DNA of 64,000 nt from Acinetobacter sp. WC-141 (GCF_000313935.1 NZ_AMSS01000034.1:1-64000), one strand, 5' to 3'; positions 8,505 through 16,858 are shown, numbered from the stretch's first letter. Translations and numbers: made by a program. Notes: generated by a model not told the origin, from the letters alone.

Positions 8505-9845
8505 ATGTCTTATCGATATAAAATAGCAACAGTGTTTTTACTTGGGTTCTTTATTGATTGCATCAACATTTTTATGTCTGCAATTGCATTGCCTCATATT
8601 GCATCGTCATTTTCAGTCAGCCAAAGCATGGTCGCTTGGGTAACAAATGCTTATATTCTCGGCCTCATTCTAATTATGCCCATGAGTTTATGGTTAGCCA
8701 CCAAACTTGGGAACCAAAAATTATTGTGTTATTCGATGCTGTTATTTTCGATAAGCATTTGCTTTATTGGCTTTAGCGAATCGATTTATAGCTTAATTTT
8801 TTGGCGATTTATTCAAGGCGTAGCTGGAGGCTTATTAATTCCAGTCGGACAAGCTCTCGTATATGCCTTATTCCCGAACCAAGAACGTCAACGCATTTCT
8901 ACCATGATTATGGCAATTGCATTGATTGCACCAGCTTTTTCACCTGCCATTGGTGGCATAATTATTGATTCATTAAATTGGAGAGGGGTATTTTTATCAA
9001 ACCTTCCTTTTTCTTTACTGGCAGCAGCTCTGGCATGGTTATGGATTAAAAAAACAGAGAATGTATCGAGTGAAAAACCAGACATAAAAGGCTTGGTTAT
9101 TTTTAATATAAGTCTGTTATCTTTATTACTCTCCTTTTCATTTTATAGTGATTACCATAACGCCTCATTCGCTCTAATTAGTTTTCTAATTTCGGTCGGA
9201 ATGCTTATTTTTTATATTCGACATGCGAAAAAAATTCCCCACCCTGTTCTTAATCTTGAGTTATTAAAAAATAAAAATTTACGTAATGCATTTATTGTCT
9301 ATTACGCCGTTCCGGGTATTTTTACAGGCGTTAATTTACTCAATATTTTTAATTTACAGCTTAACTTTGGCTTTAATGCAAAACAAACTGGTTTATTCAT
9401 GTTGCTCTATGCAACCGGGGCACTCACAGCCATGATTAGTGGCGGCCTGCTCTATCAACGGTTAGGAAAAAAGTATCTTCTTATTATTGGAATAACCCTA
9501 CATAGCCTTGGCATATTTCTTTTGTTTTGTATTTCAAACACAAGCCCTTTGAGCTTTTTAGTGATTTCTTATTTATTGATGGGTATGGGTGGCGGTCTAA
9601 GTGCCAATATTGCCCAAATTAGCTCATTGATTAATTTTTCAGGCCAAGATTTATTACAAGGAAGTGTGCTCTGGAATATTAATCGACAAGTTTCATTTAG
9701 TGTCGGTACTGTCGTTCTCATTTCGATATATAACTTGATGTCTGGCTCAAGCGATCTGCTTCGCTATCAACATACTTTTTTAATTGCAGCTTTGCTCTGC
9801 TTACTTTCACTCATTCCCGTTTTAAAGGAGAAAACCCATGTCTAA
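8505..9845 (+). CDS. MFS transporter, DHA2-like drug exporter
   Basis: 446 residues with about 12-14 hydrophobic segments. The N-terminal half carries MFS motifs: an antiporter-type stretch FWRFIQGVAGGLLIPVGQALVYALFP (motif C/B region), and ALIAPAFSPAIGGIIIDSLNWRGVFLSNLPF, which is typical of EmrB/QacA-type DHA2 exporters. A GGAGG ribosome-binding site sits 7 bp before the ATG. It overlaps the next gene by 8 bp, giving a two-gene operon, and is divergent from a LysR regulator. It probably exports a small toxic compound at the inner membrane by proton antiport. The substrate is unknown. Confidence 0.85.
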   Translation: MSYRYKIATVFLLGFFIDCINIFMSAIALPHIASSFSVSQSMVAWVTNAYILGLILIMPMSLWLATKLGNQKLLCYSMLLFSISICFIGFSESIYSLIFWRFIQGVAGGLLIPVGQALVYALFPNQERQRISTMIMAIALIAPAFSPAIGGIIIDSLNWRGVFLSNLPFSLLAAALAWLWIKKTENVSSEKPDIKGLVIFNISLLSLLLSFSFYSDYHNASFALISFLISVGMLIFYIRHAKKIPHPVLNLELLKNKNLRNAFIVYYAVPGIFTGVNLLNIFNLQLNFGFNAKQTGLFMLLYATGALTAMISGGLLYQRLGKKYLLIIGITLHSLGIFLLFCISNTSPLSFLVISYLLMGMGGGLSANIAQISSLINFSGQDLLQGSVLWNINRQVSFSVGTVVLISIYNLMSGSSDLLRYQHTFLIAALLCLLSLIPVLKEKTHV

Positions 9846-10239
9846 ACAAATGGATCAAGCCATTCAAAGTGTCATTGACCTACATGTTTTGATCGAAAAT
9901 GTATTTACAGGAAAAAATGCAGAGCAAAGTCTGAGCCCCCTTTTAGATAGTTTTGATCAGAATTTTAAGATGGTAACGGTTCAAGGTCACAGTATTGGTT
10001 TCGCAGAAGTGAATAGTTTATTTAGCCAAAATATCGGAAAAAAACCTTCTTTAAAAATCGACATTCTTAAGAGTACAGCTTTATACGAATTTGAAAATTA
10101 TTGTTGGGTGCAATATCAGGAACATCAGCAAACTGATGAAACGGAGACAGTACGTACCTCTACAGCCTGCATTAAAGTAGAAGGTGAAAAATGTTATTGG
10201 GTTTATTTACATGAAACTTTAGTTCCCTCATCTTCTTAA
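9838..10239 (+). CDS. NTF2-like/DUF4440-type small protein
   Basis: 133 residues with an alpha+beta cone-fold pattern: helix at 1-30, then strands NFKMVTVQGHSIGF, YCWVQYQEHQ, RTSTACIKVEGEKCYWVYLHETL. This resembles SnoaL/DUF4440 proteins of the NTF2-like superfamily, which bind or modify small ligands. It overlaps the exporter stop by 8 bp, so the two are co-translated. It may act on the exported compound, but the function is not known. Confidence 0.6.
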   Translation: MSKQMDQAIQSVIDLHVLIENVFTGKNAEQSLSPLLDSFDQNFKMVTVQGHSIGFAEVNSLFSQNIGKKPSLKIDILKSTALYEFENYCWVQYQEHQQTDETETVRTSTACIKVEGEKCYWVYLHETLVPSSS

Positions 10240-10281
10240 CTCATCTAGAGCACTTAAAGATGGCACCTATTTTGCTTAACA

Positions 10282-10309
10282 ATATTACGTTTTATGAAAA
10301 TCGTAATAC
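10282..10309. promoter_or_regulatory. 28-bp operator of NikR type upstream of the guanidine ABC permease
   Basis: ATATTAC at 10282-10288 and GTAATAC at 10303-10309, separated by 14 bp, so the centres are 21 bp apart. The site ends 24 bp before the permease start, next to its ribosome-binding site, so a bound protein would cover the core promoter. The same arrangement is found at 15636-15663 and 22613-22640, before the other two units of the locus. Confidence 0.75.
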
Positions 10310-10333
10310 TGATCAAAATGGGGAGCTCTCGAT

Positions 10334-11278
10334 ATGGGTTATGTTGCAAAGGAATTTACGCGAAAGAACAAGCTGATTCTCAGTATTTGTTCTTTCGTTA
10401 TTCCAATATGTCTTTGGTGCGCAATCAGTTACTTACCTTTTGTTTGGCATCCTCAAGTACAAATCACGAGTTCGGGAAGTGTTTCTTACTTACAAGTAGG
10501 AAGTCGCATTGATAAAAATGTGTTCTATCTCGAAGCACAAAATGCAGTCAATCGAAATTCTGCACCACCACAAGGTATTTTGGTCAATCCGATTTATTTA
10601 CCCGCTCCCCATGAAGTCGCTAAGGCTTTGGTCACCGCCTTTACCACACCACCAGAACAACCTGATTCACCGTGGTTTCACCAAAGTTTATGGCACAGTA
10701 TCAAACTGGTTTTTTCAGCCTTTTTTATCTCTTCCTTGATTGGGATTCCACTGGGTATTTTGTGTGGTTTTTCTAAGCGTATATCCTTATTGACGGAACC
10801 TTTTGTTGAGTTTTTCCGTTACTTACCAGCTCCCGCCTTTGGCGCACTTGCAGTAGCAATTTTAGGGATTAATGACGCACCTAAAATTGCCATTATTGTG
10901 ATTGGTACTCTCTTTCAGCAAATTCTAATTATTGCCAATACCACCCGAATGGTAGATCGAAGCTTAATTGAAGCTGGCTATACGCTTGGCACCAATAAAC
11001 TCAAAAGTTTATTTCATGTGGTGATTCCTGCTGCCTTACCTGATATTTACCGTGACTTACGTGTGCTATTGGGCTGGGCATGGACCTACTTAATTGTTTC
11101 CGAGTTGATTGGTACGACTTCAGGTATTACATGGTTTATTACCCAACAGGCACGCTATCAAAACTTTGACAATGTCTATGCGGCTATTTTGATTATTGGG
11201 GTGATTGGTCTGGTCTGTGACTGGCTATTAATGAAGTTAGGTGAGCGGATGTTCACTTGGAAAGTAGGAGCAAAATAA
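10334..11278 (+). CDS. ABC transporter permease of the urea/guanidine carboxylase locus
   Basis: A 314-residue inner-membrane permease of the TauC/SsuC/NitT family. Six or so hydrophobic segments are visible, and the EAA loop reads EAGYTLGTNKLKSLFHVVIPAALPDIYRDL. Between the first and second membrane segments (about 40-95) it has an extra periplasmic stretch not seen in ordinary TauC; I recall this from permeases next to urea carboxylase. A GGGAG site lies 9 bp before the ATG. Its stop overlaps the ATPase start (TAATG). Its binding lipoprotein is encoded convergently at 12211-13233. The likely substrate is guanidine or a related amide. Confidence 0.8.
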   Translation: MGYVAKEFTRKNKLILSICSFVIPICLWCAISYLPFVWHPQVQITSSGSVSYLQVGSRIDKNVFYLEAQNAVNRNSAPPQGILVNPIYLPAPHEVAKALVTAFTTPPEQPDSPWFHQSLWHSIKLVFSAFFISSLIGIPLGILCGFSKRISLLTEPFVEFFRYLPAPAFGALAVAILGINDAPKIAIIVIGTLFQQILIIANTTRMVDRSLIEAGYTLGTNKLKSLFHVVIPAALPDIYRDLRVLLGWAWTYLIVSELIGTTSGITWFITQQARYQNFDNVYAAILIIGVIGLVCDWLLMKLGERMFTWKVGAK

Positions 11279-12159
11279 TGAACGATTCAACATTTAACGC
11301 GCATGAATACTTTCAAAAAATTTATGAACGTCCTGTTATTTTAGAAGCTAAACAACTGAGCCAAGTGTTCAAGCATGGTCAAAGCGAACGCACTGTTTTA
11401 AATAAGCTCGATTTAAAAATTCATAAAAGAGAATTTATTTGTGTGATTGGCCCTTCTGGCTGCGGTAAATCGACGCTAAGCCGTGTCATCGCAGGTTTAG
11501 ACCCATACCATAGTGGTGAAGTTTTAGTAGACGGCGAATGCATTACTGGCCCATGTCCTGAACGCGGCATGGTGTTTCAGGGCTATACTCTTTTCCCGTG
11601 GAAAACTGTAAAAGAAAACGTGATGTTTGGTCCACAAATGCGCGGCGCTAGTCAAATGACAGCAGAGGCGCAAGCACGTGAATGGATCAATATTATTGGT
11701 TTAGAAAAATATGAAAATCAGTATCCACACCAACTTTCTGGCGGAATGAAACAGCGCGTTGCGATTGCTAGAGCACTGGTTAATCAACCAAAAATTTTGC
11801 TCATGGACGAACCTTTTGGTGCACTCGATCCACACACCCGTCAAAAAATGCAAAAGCACTTGATGGATTTATGGCAAAACATTGATATCACCATTATTTT
11901 TGTGACCCATGACATGGATGAAGCCATTTTACTGGCAGACCGAATTGTGGCACTCAAAGCCAACCCAGGTGAAATTAAGGAAATTATTGAAGTTAATTTG
12001 CCGCGTCCACGCTCACTCGACTTAATGAGCACACCTGAGTTTAAACAGCTTCGTTCACGAGTAGATTATTTAGTTCACGCTGAAGAGGATGAGCTTGACC
12101 CTGCTTTACAAGATTTACCAAAAATACCGCGTATGACTCAGGTCAGTACAGAAAAATAA
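11278..12159 (+). CDS. ABC transporter ATPase (TauB/NitT family) of the guanidine locus
   Basis: 293 residues when started at ATG 11278, which overlaps the permease stop and has GGAG 8 bp upstream. A more upstream in-frame codon is unlikely. Walker A is GPSGCGKST, the signature is QLSGGMKQR, Walker B is ILLMDEPFGALD and the H-loop is VTHDMDEA. The long N-terminus (about 25 residues before the ABC core) is a little unusual. It supplies energy to the permease at 10334, and the gene ends at a strong terminator shared with the convergent binding-protein gene. Confidence 0.9.
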   Translation: MNDSTFNAHEYFQKIYERPVILEAKQLSQVFKHGQSERTVLNKLDLKIHKREFICVIGPSGCGKSTLSRVIAGLDPYHSGEVLVDGECITGPCPERGMVFQGYTLFPWKTVKENVMFGPQMRGASQMTAEAQAREWINIIGLEKYENQYPHQLSGGMKQRVAIARALVNQPKILLMDEPFGALDPHTRQKMQKHLMDLWQNIDITIIFVTHDMDEAILLADRIVALKANPGEIKEIIEVNLPRPRSLDLMSTPEFKQLRSRVDYLVHAEEDELDPALQDLPKIPRMTQVSTEK

Positions 12160-12169
12160 GAAACACATT

Positions 12170-12198
12170 AAAAAGCCCAAGTTGAACTTGGGCTTTTT
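12170..12198. terminator. Bidirectional terminator between ABC ATPase and ABC binding protein
   Basis: AAAAAGCCCAAGTT, one base, AACTTGGGCTTTTT forms a perfect stem with A and T runs on both sides, so it can stop transcription from either strand. It sits between the two convergent transcription units. Confidence 0.9.
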
Positions 12199-12210
12199 AA
12201 TTGATTGGGC

Positions 12211-13233
12211 TTATTTGAGCTGTTCTATGAGTGTTGGATAAATCAGCCCATCTACATTTTGTTCGGTTTTATAAATACCGTTTTCAACGTTAAATTTATT
12301 GACGTGATAGCTAGAGCCATAAATTGAGTCAAAACCTTGAGATTTAGCAAATACTTTTTTATTGGCATTGATATCTAATAGATGCGTACCGCTGACCATC
12401 AACTCATATTGCTTTGGATCAACCCCTGAACGGTTTGCCATAATTTTAACCGCATCGGCATGGGTTGTAGGGTCATTAATATATTTAACTGTTTTGTCCC
12501 ACACCTGAATGATTTTTTTCCATTCCTCTTGATGAGCAGTTAAGTGGGTCATGTTGACTGTTAAGGTGTCATAAATTAAACCCGGCTTGTCTTTAGAGGT
12601 ATAGATAATTTTAGAGCCTGCTACTGCTTTTAATGCCTGACCTGCAACGGGTTGCCAAACAGCAATCGCAGAAATATCGGGGCTATTAAATACTTGAGGT
12701 AATTGGTTCGTTGCCGAATTTACCAACTTCACCTCATTCGCTTTAATGTTATGGTCAGTTAAAGCTGTTGCCAATAAAAGATGGTCAACCAAGCCTTTTT
12801 CGACACCAATTGATTTTCCTTTTAGGTCTTGAATGGTATTAATGCCCTCTTTTGCAATGATGACATCATTACCCGCAGAATAATCTGTTGCCATGATCAT
12901 CATGCCTTGCGTACCACCCGAAGCTGTTACCAAGTTATCACCATTGGTGACCAACACAGCATCGAGCTGATTTGCCGAAAAGGCTGAAAGCGAAGCCGAA
13001 TAATCAAACCATTTAAACTCTACATTTAAGCCTGCTTCTTTTAACCAGCCTTTTTCAATAGCCACTTGCCAAGCCACCCAGCCCGGCCAATCACTATACC
13101 CAATGGTAATTGGTTTTGTATTTGTGGCTGCCTGAGCGTCTTGTTTGGCCTCAGGCACTTTAGCGGTATTGTCACACCCACCCAATACAACTGCCGATAA
13201 AATAGATACGGATAAAAACGCTTTTTTAATCAT
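12211..13233 (-). CDS. ABC substrate-binding lipoprotein (NMT1/TauA-like) of the guanidine locus
   Basis: 340 residues. A lipoprotein signal (VVLGGCDN, lipobox Cys about 19) is followed by a short linker and an NMT1/TauA-like periplasmic binding domain (PITIGYSDWPGWVAWQVAIEKGWLKEAGL). GYSDWPGW is typical of binding proteins linked to urea-carboxylase loci. It overlaps the allophanate hydrolase stop by 4 bp. It is the partner of the permease and ATPase coded on the opposite strand, so the transporter is split over two convergent units that carry the same operator. Confidence 0.85.
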   Translation of the reverse strand: MIKKAFLSVSILSAVVLGGCDNTAKVPEAKQDAQAATNTKPITIGYSDWPGWVAWQVAIEKGWLKEAGLNVEFKWFDYSASLSAFSANQLDAVLVTNGDNLVTASGGTQGMMIMATDYSAGNDVIIAKEGINTIQDLKGKSIGVEKGLVDHLLLATALTDHNIKANEVKLVNSATNQLPQVFNSPDISAIAVWQPVAGQALKAVAGSKIIYTSKDKPGLIYDTLTVNMTHLTAHQEEWKKIIQVWDKTVKYINDPTTHADAVKIMANRSGVDPKQYELMVSGTHLLDINANKKVFAKSQGFDSIYGSSYHVNKFNVENGIYKTEQNVDGLIYPTLIEQLK

Positions 13234-15053
13234 ATAGAAACTTCCCCAACATTTTTACTAACAACACTTTGAGCGGTTTGATTGAGTGACTGTATATAAG
13301 CTCGCCAGCCTCCAAAATGGCTAATATCGGTTGCATCTTGAATGGCATAAGCTTCGCAAATAAAGCCTTTGACCCATGTTCCATCTTTTAATTTGAGGTT
13401 ACCAATACCAAGTGGTGCAGGTACTTCAGCCACAATGGCTCCAAAATTTGCTAAAGGAACATCCCATACTTCGACTTCAATTGATGTCCCTGCTGCGTCG
13501 CATTGCAGGCCAGGTTTTGGTGGTGTGGTATTTTTTAAGGCAAAGAGCTTATAAGTGTCTACTGTCTGGGTTTTCTTAAGCAAAGTTGCATTGCGGCTAG
13601 TGAGCTGAAAATTAAGTGGCATGCCTGTTAAGTGCGCTCCCACTACAGCAAGCTGCACTGAACGATTCGATTGGATGTTTATACTTTTTTGATAATGTTG
13701 AGTTGATTTACCTAAACTCAGCGATGTTTCGGCTTGCCAGAGCTGCGCAAAATTAGCGAGTGCCTGATCGTGCCAAGCTGGTGCAATAAAGGTTACTCCA
13801 CTTGGTAGACCATCCTCACGGAGTATATTCGGTAAAGCTAAAGCCGAAAGATCAGCAAAATTTACAAAGTTAGTATAGGCCCCCATGTACGCATTTTTAG
13901 TCAATGGGTCGGCTTCAACTTCGGCAATGGTGTAAATGGTGGGCGCTGTCGGAACCATCAATGCATCAAAAGGTTGTAATGCCACATTAATTTTTCGAGC
14001 CAAAACGGCACGGTTATATTCAGCTTGAAGTGCATCTGTTGCCTTGAATTTATCTGCCTGCGCAATAATTTGAGCAATGACTGGATGAGCCTTTTCACGT
14101 GTTGTCATACGTTCAATGGCGACTGTTCTTTCCGCTACCCAAGCATCGTTATACAGTGCAACAGCAAGCTCATTAAACGCACTAAAATCAATACTCTCAA
14201 CGTCATAACCCAGTTTTTTTACACGCTCAATTGCAACTAAAAAGGCTTTTTCAGATTCAATATCACCATAAAACTCAAGCTGAGCTGGAATAGCTATTTT
14301 TCGTTTAGAAAATTGAGTCGGTACATTGGCTGGATGTGCTCGTGAATATTCATCTGTTTGATCGTAGCCCTGCATTAAGCTGGCAACGGTCCACGCATCA
14401 TCAACATGCAGTGCAAAAATAGAAATGACATCAATGGTTCGACATGCAGGAATTAAACCTGTAGTAGAAAACCAGCCCTTTGTCGGTTTAAGGCCCACAA
14501 TATTGTTATGGCCTGCAGGTACACGCCCTGATCCCGCCGTGTCGGTCCCTAAACTAAAAGGCACAATGCCGTTAGCAACCACTACTGACGAACCCGAGCT
14601 TGACCCACCGCTGATATATTCAGGGTTAAAACTATTTTTTACTGCACCATATGGGGAGCGAACGCCAACCAGTCCCGTTGCAAACTGATCAAGGTTAGTT
14701 TTACCAACCACAATTGCCCCTGCTTTTTTTAGCTTGGCTACTACTGCAGCATCTTGAGTCGCTAAATATTCGACCTCTTTACAGGCAGCAGTAGTGTGAA
14801 AGCCAGCGACATCAATGTTGTCTTTAACTGCAAATGGCACACCGTATAGTGGTAAGTCAGCAATATTCTGGTCCTTTAAAACATCAATTTGCGATTGAAT
14901 CTGCTCGTTCGATGCAATTTCAATCCATGCATGGTCATCATTTTTAATTTCTGCCACATAGCCAATCAAATCTTCAAGATGGATTTGCCCATTTTGATAT
15001 GCTGTTTTCCAGTCTTGGATAGTCCATAATTTTTTCAACACGCTACTCCTCAT
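13230..15053 (-). CDS. atzF: Allophanate hydrolase
   Basis: 607 residues, the usual length. The amidase-signature domain spans about 20-440 with VKDNIDVAG (catalytic Lys), GGSSSGSSVVVANG and LGTDTAGSGRVPA (Ser-cisSer-Lys triad region). A smaller C-terminal domain (about 465-605) is typical of allophanate hydrolase. It hydrolyses allophanate to ammonia and CO2, the last step after urea or carboxyguanidine processing. It follows the NikR-like gene directly and overlaps the binding-protein gene. Starts at GTG 15041 or TTG 15038 have a better-placed AGGAG, so the true N-terminus may be 4-5 residues shorter. Confidence 0.93.
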   Translation of the reverse strand: MRSSVLKKLWTIQDWKTAYQNGQIHLEDLIGYVAEIKNDDHAWIEIASNEQIQSQIDVLKDQNIADLPLYGVPFAVKDNIDVAGFHTTAACKEVEYLATQDAAVVAKLKKAGAIVVGKTNLDQFATGLVGVRSPYGAVKNSFNPEYISGGSSSGSSVVVANGIVPFSLGTDTAGSGRVPAGHNNIVGLKPTKGWFSTTGLIPACRTIDVISIFALHVDDAWTVASLMQGYDQTDEYSRAHPANVPTQFSKRKIAIPAQLEFYGDIESEKAFLVAIERVKKLGYDVESIDFSAFNELAVALYNDAWVAERTVAIERMTTREKAHPVIAQIIAQADKFKATDALQAEYNRAVLARKINVALQPFDALMVPTAPTIYTIAEVEADPLTKNAYMGAYTNFVNFADLSALALPNILREDGLPSGVTFIAPAWHDQALANFAQLWQAETSLSLGKSTQHYQKSINIQSNRSVQLAVVGAHLTGMPLNFQLTSRNATLLKKTQTVDTYKLFALKNTTPPKPGLQCDAAGTSIEVEVWDVPLANFGAIVAEVPAPLGIGNLKLKDGTWVKGFICEAYAIQDATDISHFGGWRAYIQSLNQTAQSVVSKNVGEVSI

Positions 15054-15488
15054 TTAGTCATTTTGCTGTATAGGTGGCATGACGGCATCCATCAGTTCTA
15101 AATGCCCTTTAATCACACCTTTAAGCACAATAAATTGCTGGCTAATTTGTCTGAGTTCAGAACTAGCCCCTTGCATTAACATGACTTGCAATATCTTTTG
15201 TTGGTCAAGCTGAATATGAAGTGAACTAATCACCTGTGCTAAAAACTGTTGCTGTAAATCGACCAATTGATTACGCAAGGTCATTTGGCTAGCGTCATAA
15301 AGCAGCGTCAAGGTGCCCACCATGACTTCATTGGCCTGCGCCTGCTCTGCAATTAAGTGTTTATTAATCATGTCGACAATGGCTTGCGAGCGACTTTCAT
15401 AGTTCTGCTCGACAATTTTTTGATCGAGTGCGTTAAGTGTCGTTTCAGGTACGGTAATACTGATTCGAGCCAACTTTTGTTTTGCCAC
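15054..15488 (-). CDS. NikR-like ribbon-helix-helix regulator lacking nickel ligands
   Basis: 144 residues from GTG 15488, which has AAGGA 7 bp upstream. A longer frame from GTG 15545 has no ribosome-binding site. Residues 7-45 form the RHH domain (ARISITV, with Arg8, Ser10 and Thr12 at the NikR DNA-contact positions R3, T5, T7). Residues 55-140 form the ACT-like ligand domain (VGTLTLLYD, LKGVIKGHLELM). A gapless alignment to E. coli NikR as I remember it places Gln80 at H76, His91 at H87, Gln93 at H89 and Ile99 at C95, so three of the four nickel ligands are lost. It precedes allophanate hydrolase directly and probably controls the guanidine/urea regulon through the three 28-bp operators. 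Confidence 0.85.
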   Translation of the reverse strand: MAKQKLARISITVPETTLNALDQKIVEQNYESRSQAIVDMINKHLIAEQAQANEVMVGTLTLLYDASQMTLRNQLVDLQQQFLAQVISSLHIQLDQQKILQVMLMQGASSELRQISQQFIVLKGVIKGHLELMDAVMPPIQQND

Positions 15489-15492
15489 AGTC

Positions 15493-15618
15493 TTATCCTT
15501 TTGTTTTAGGCGGCTGATTGTTTTGCTTGATATATACGCCTGCACGTACGCTGAGCAATTCGACTAAAAAGGCTTTTAAAGTTGGCTTTGGTTGAACCAC
15601 AGGTTTTACATCGTTCAT
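15493..15618 (-). CDS. 41-residue leader ORF before the NikR-like gene
   Basis: ATG at 15618 has GAGGT 6 bp upstream, and TAA at 15493-15495 ends 4 bp before the NikR-like GTG start, so the two would be translationally coupled. The product starts MNDVKPVVQPKPTLKAFLVE and ends basic (QPPKTKG). No known domain is recognised. The start lies 17 bp after the operator at 15636-15663, so this is the first ORF of the unit. It could be a small protein or only a leader that sets NikR-like synthesis. Confidence 0.55.
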   Translation of the reverse strand: MNDVKPVVQPKPTLKAFLVELLSVRAGVYIKQNNQPPKTKG

Positions 15619-15635
15619 ATCGCACCTCTAGTTTG

Positions 15636-15663
15636 GTATTACCAAATTCAGTTTTTGTATTAC
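15636..15663. promoter_or_regulatory. 28-bp operator of NikR type upstream of the regulator/allophanate hydrolase unit
   Basis: GTATTAC at 15636-15642 and GTATTAC at 15657-15663, centres 21 bp apart. Each half-site is itself GTA-N-TAC, so direct and inverted forms are almost the same. The first half lies in a perfect 15-bp palindrome TTTGGTA-T-TACCAAA (15632-15646). It lies 17 bp before the 41-aa ORF, implying autoregulation by the NikR-like protein. Confidence 0.75.
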
Positions 15664-15744
15664 TGACAAGAGATGCAGAAAATGTGCCAGTTTTTAAGCG
15701 TCGTTTTGCTGGGCTTTATGGGTATTTATGAGTGATTTTTGGGC

Positions 15745-15774
15745 AAAAAAAAGCCCCATGCACAGGGATGGGGC
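15745..15774 (-). terminator. Terminator of the 15790-16329 gene
   Basis: On the minus strand GCCCCAT, an 8-nt loop, ATGGGGC, then eight T. Placed 16 bp after the stop of the secreted-protein gene. Confidence 0.9.
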
Positions 15775-15789
15775 TATCTCTTTTAATCC

Positions 15790-16329
15790 TTAGTTATGTT
15801 TCAATAAATCATTCTGATTAAAAAGGAATCTATCTTTAGGAGCCTCTATCTTTATATTATTTATTAAACTTTTAAAATCATTAATCGCTTTATTTGTATC
15901 ATTACCTTCACCTTCATATGTTACTAAGATAACTCCGGCATTAGTACCTGATGAAGCACTGATAAGAAAACGTTTATCAAAGTCAGTTGTAAATACATTA
16001 GCTTGATAATTCATACCACTACTCAATGGAATATTAATATCCTCATTAACCAATGTTACCCCTTTCATTTTTACTAATCCTTGTTTCGGAATTTGTAGCG
16101 AAGCAACTAGATATTGCATACCCTCTTCTATACCTTTGGGATAATATATTGAAATGATAACTGCCTGTTTGCTCGATTTTTTTATTGCGATTAGCTCTTC
16201 ATTTTGACCTTTGCTAATATCCCACTGATCTTTTAGATTAACTACAATATTTTTATATTTTACTTCCTGAGCGTAAGCCGGCATAAGTAAATAAAAAAAT
16301 AGAAATGATAGTAATAAAATTCTCTTCAT
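15790..16329 (-). CDS. Secreted protein of unknown function
   Basis: 179 residues with a clear Sec signal peptide (MKRILLLSFLFFYLLMPAYA, cleavage after AYA). The mature part has alternating strands and resembles short periplasmic proteins with a PsbP-like pattern, but I do not recognise a family. It is a single gene with its own terminator, inserted between the two minus-strand units of the guanidine locus. Codon use is more A/T-rich than its neighbours, so it may be a later arrival. Confidence 0.7.
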   Translation of the reverse strand: MKRILLLSFLFFYLLMPAYAQEVKYKNIVVNLKDQWDISKGQNEELIAIKKSSKQAVIISIYYPKGIEEGMQYLVASLQIPKQGLVKMKGVTLVNEDINIPLSSGMNYQANVFTTDFDKRFLISASSGTNAGVILVTYEGEGNDTNKAINDFKSLINNIKIEAPKDRFLFNQNDLLKHN

Positions 16330-16405
16330 AATAATTTCCTTTTTATTCTTGAAGTATAATATTGAATATAATTAATACAGTCTAATCTATTTAATAATTT
16401 AATTT

Positions 16406-16765
16406 TTAATCTTCAGATAAACTAATCAAACTATGCGCCCATACATATAAAGAATCTAAAACTGGCCTAAACGTTTTTCCAAAATCTGTCATTTCATAGA
16501 CAACTTTGATTGGTGCTTTTTCACCATAAACCGTTCTAGAGATTAAGCCGGTTTGCTCTAACTGCTTGAGTTGAAGACTTAATGTCATTTCAGTAATTGT
16601 AGGAATGAGTTGCTTGATTTCATTAAAGCGTTTCGGCTTATCTTTTAAATAATACAAAATCACGCATTTCCATTTTCCACCCACCAAGTCCATAGCCATA
16701 CTGATATGACATGGATAAGTTTTTCCATTTACTGTGACTTCACATGTATTTTCAGTATTTGCCAT
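16406..16765 (-). CDS. HxlR-family transcriptional regulator
   Basis: 119 residues with the HxlR winged helix: a Cys near the N-terminus (ENTCEV, and PCHISMAMDLVGGKWK), then VILYYLKDKPKRFNEIKQLIPTITEMTLSLQLKQLEQTGLI and the wing YGEKAPIKVVYEMTDFG. HxlR proteins such as YodB and HypR sense quinones or diamide through a conserved Cys. It is divergent from a flavodoxin-fold NAD(P)H oxidoreductase at 16859, the classic quinone-response pair. Three dyads fill the 93-bp gap. Confidence 0.9.
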   Translation of the reverse strand: MANTENTCEVTVNGKTYPCHISMAMDLVGGKWKCVILYYLKDKPKRFNEIKQLIPTITEMTLSLQLKQLEQTGLISRTVYGEKAPIKVVYEMTDFGKTFRPVLDSLYVWAHSLISLSED

Positions 16766-16778
16766 TTTTTAACGCTAC

Positions 16779-16844
16779 CTATCAACTTTGATAGTTATTG
16801 TACGCCAATACTATAAAAATTATAGTGACTATTATTTTTATAGT
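16779..16844. promoter_or_regulatory. Three operator-like dyads between hxlR and the oxidoreductase
   Basis: Site 1, 16779-16794: CTATCAA-CT-TTGATAG, perfect arms. Site 2, 16810-16826: ACTATAA-AAA-TTATAGT, perfect arms. Site 3, 16828-16844: ACTAT-N7-ATAGT. Sites 2 and 3 start 18 bp apart and share ACTAT...ATAGT. This resembles YodB-type HxlR operators and lies over both divergent promoters. Confidence 0.65.
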
Positions 16845-16858
16845 TTAAAGGCACTCTC

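Noticed and set aside
15489-15545. Longer NikR-like frame from GTG 15545
   Set aside because: No ribosome-binding site there, while AAGGA sits 7 bp before GTG 15488, and the extra residues are not like NikR. It also overlaps the 41-aa ORF.
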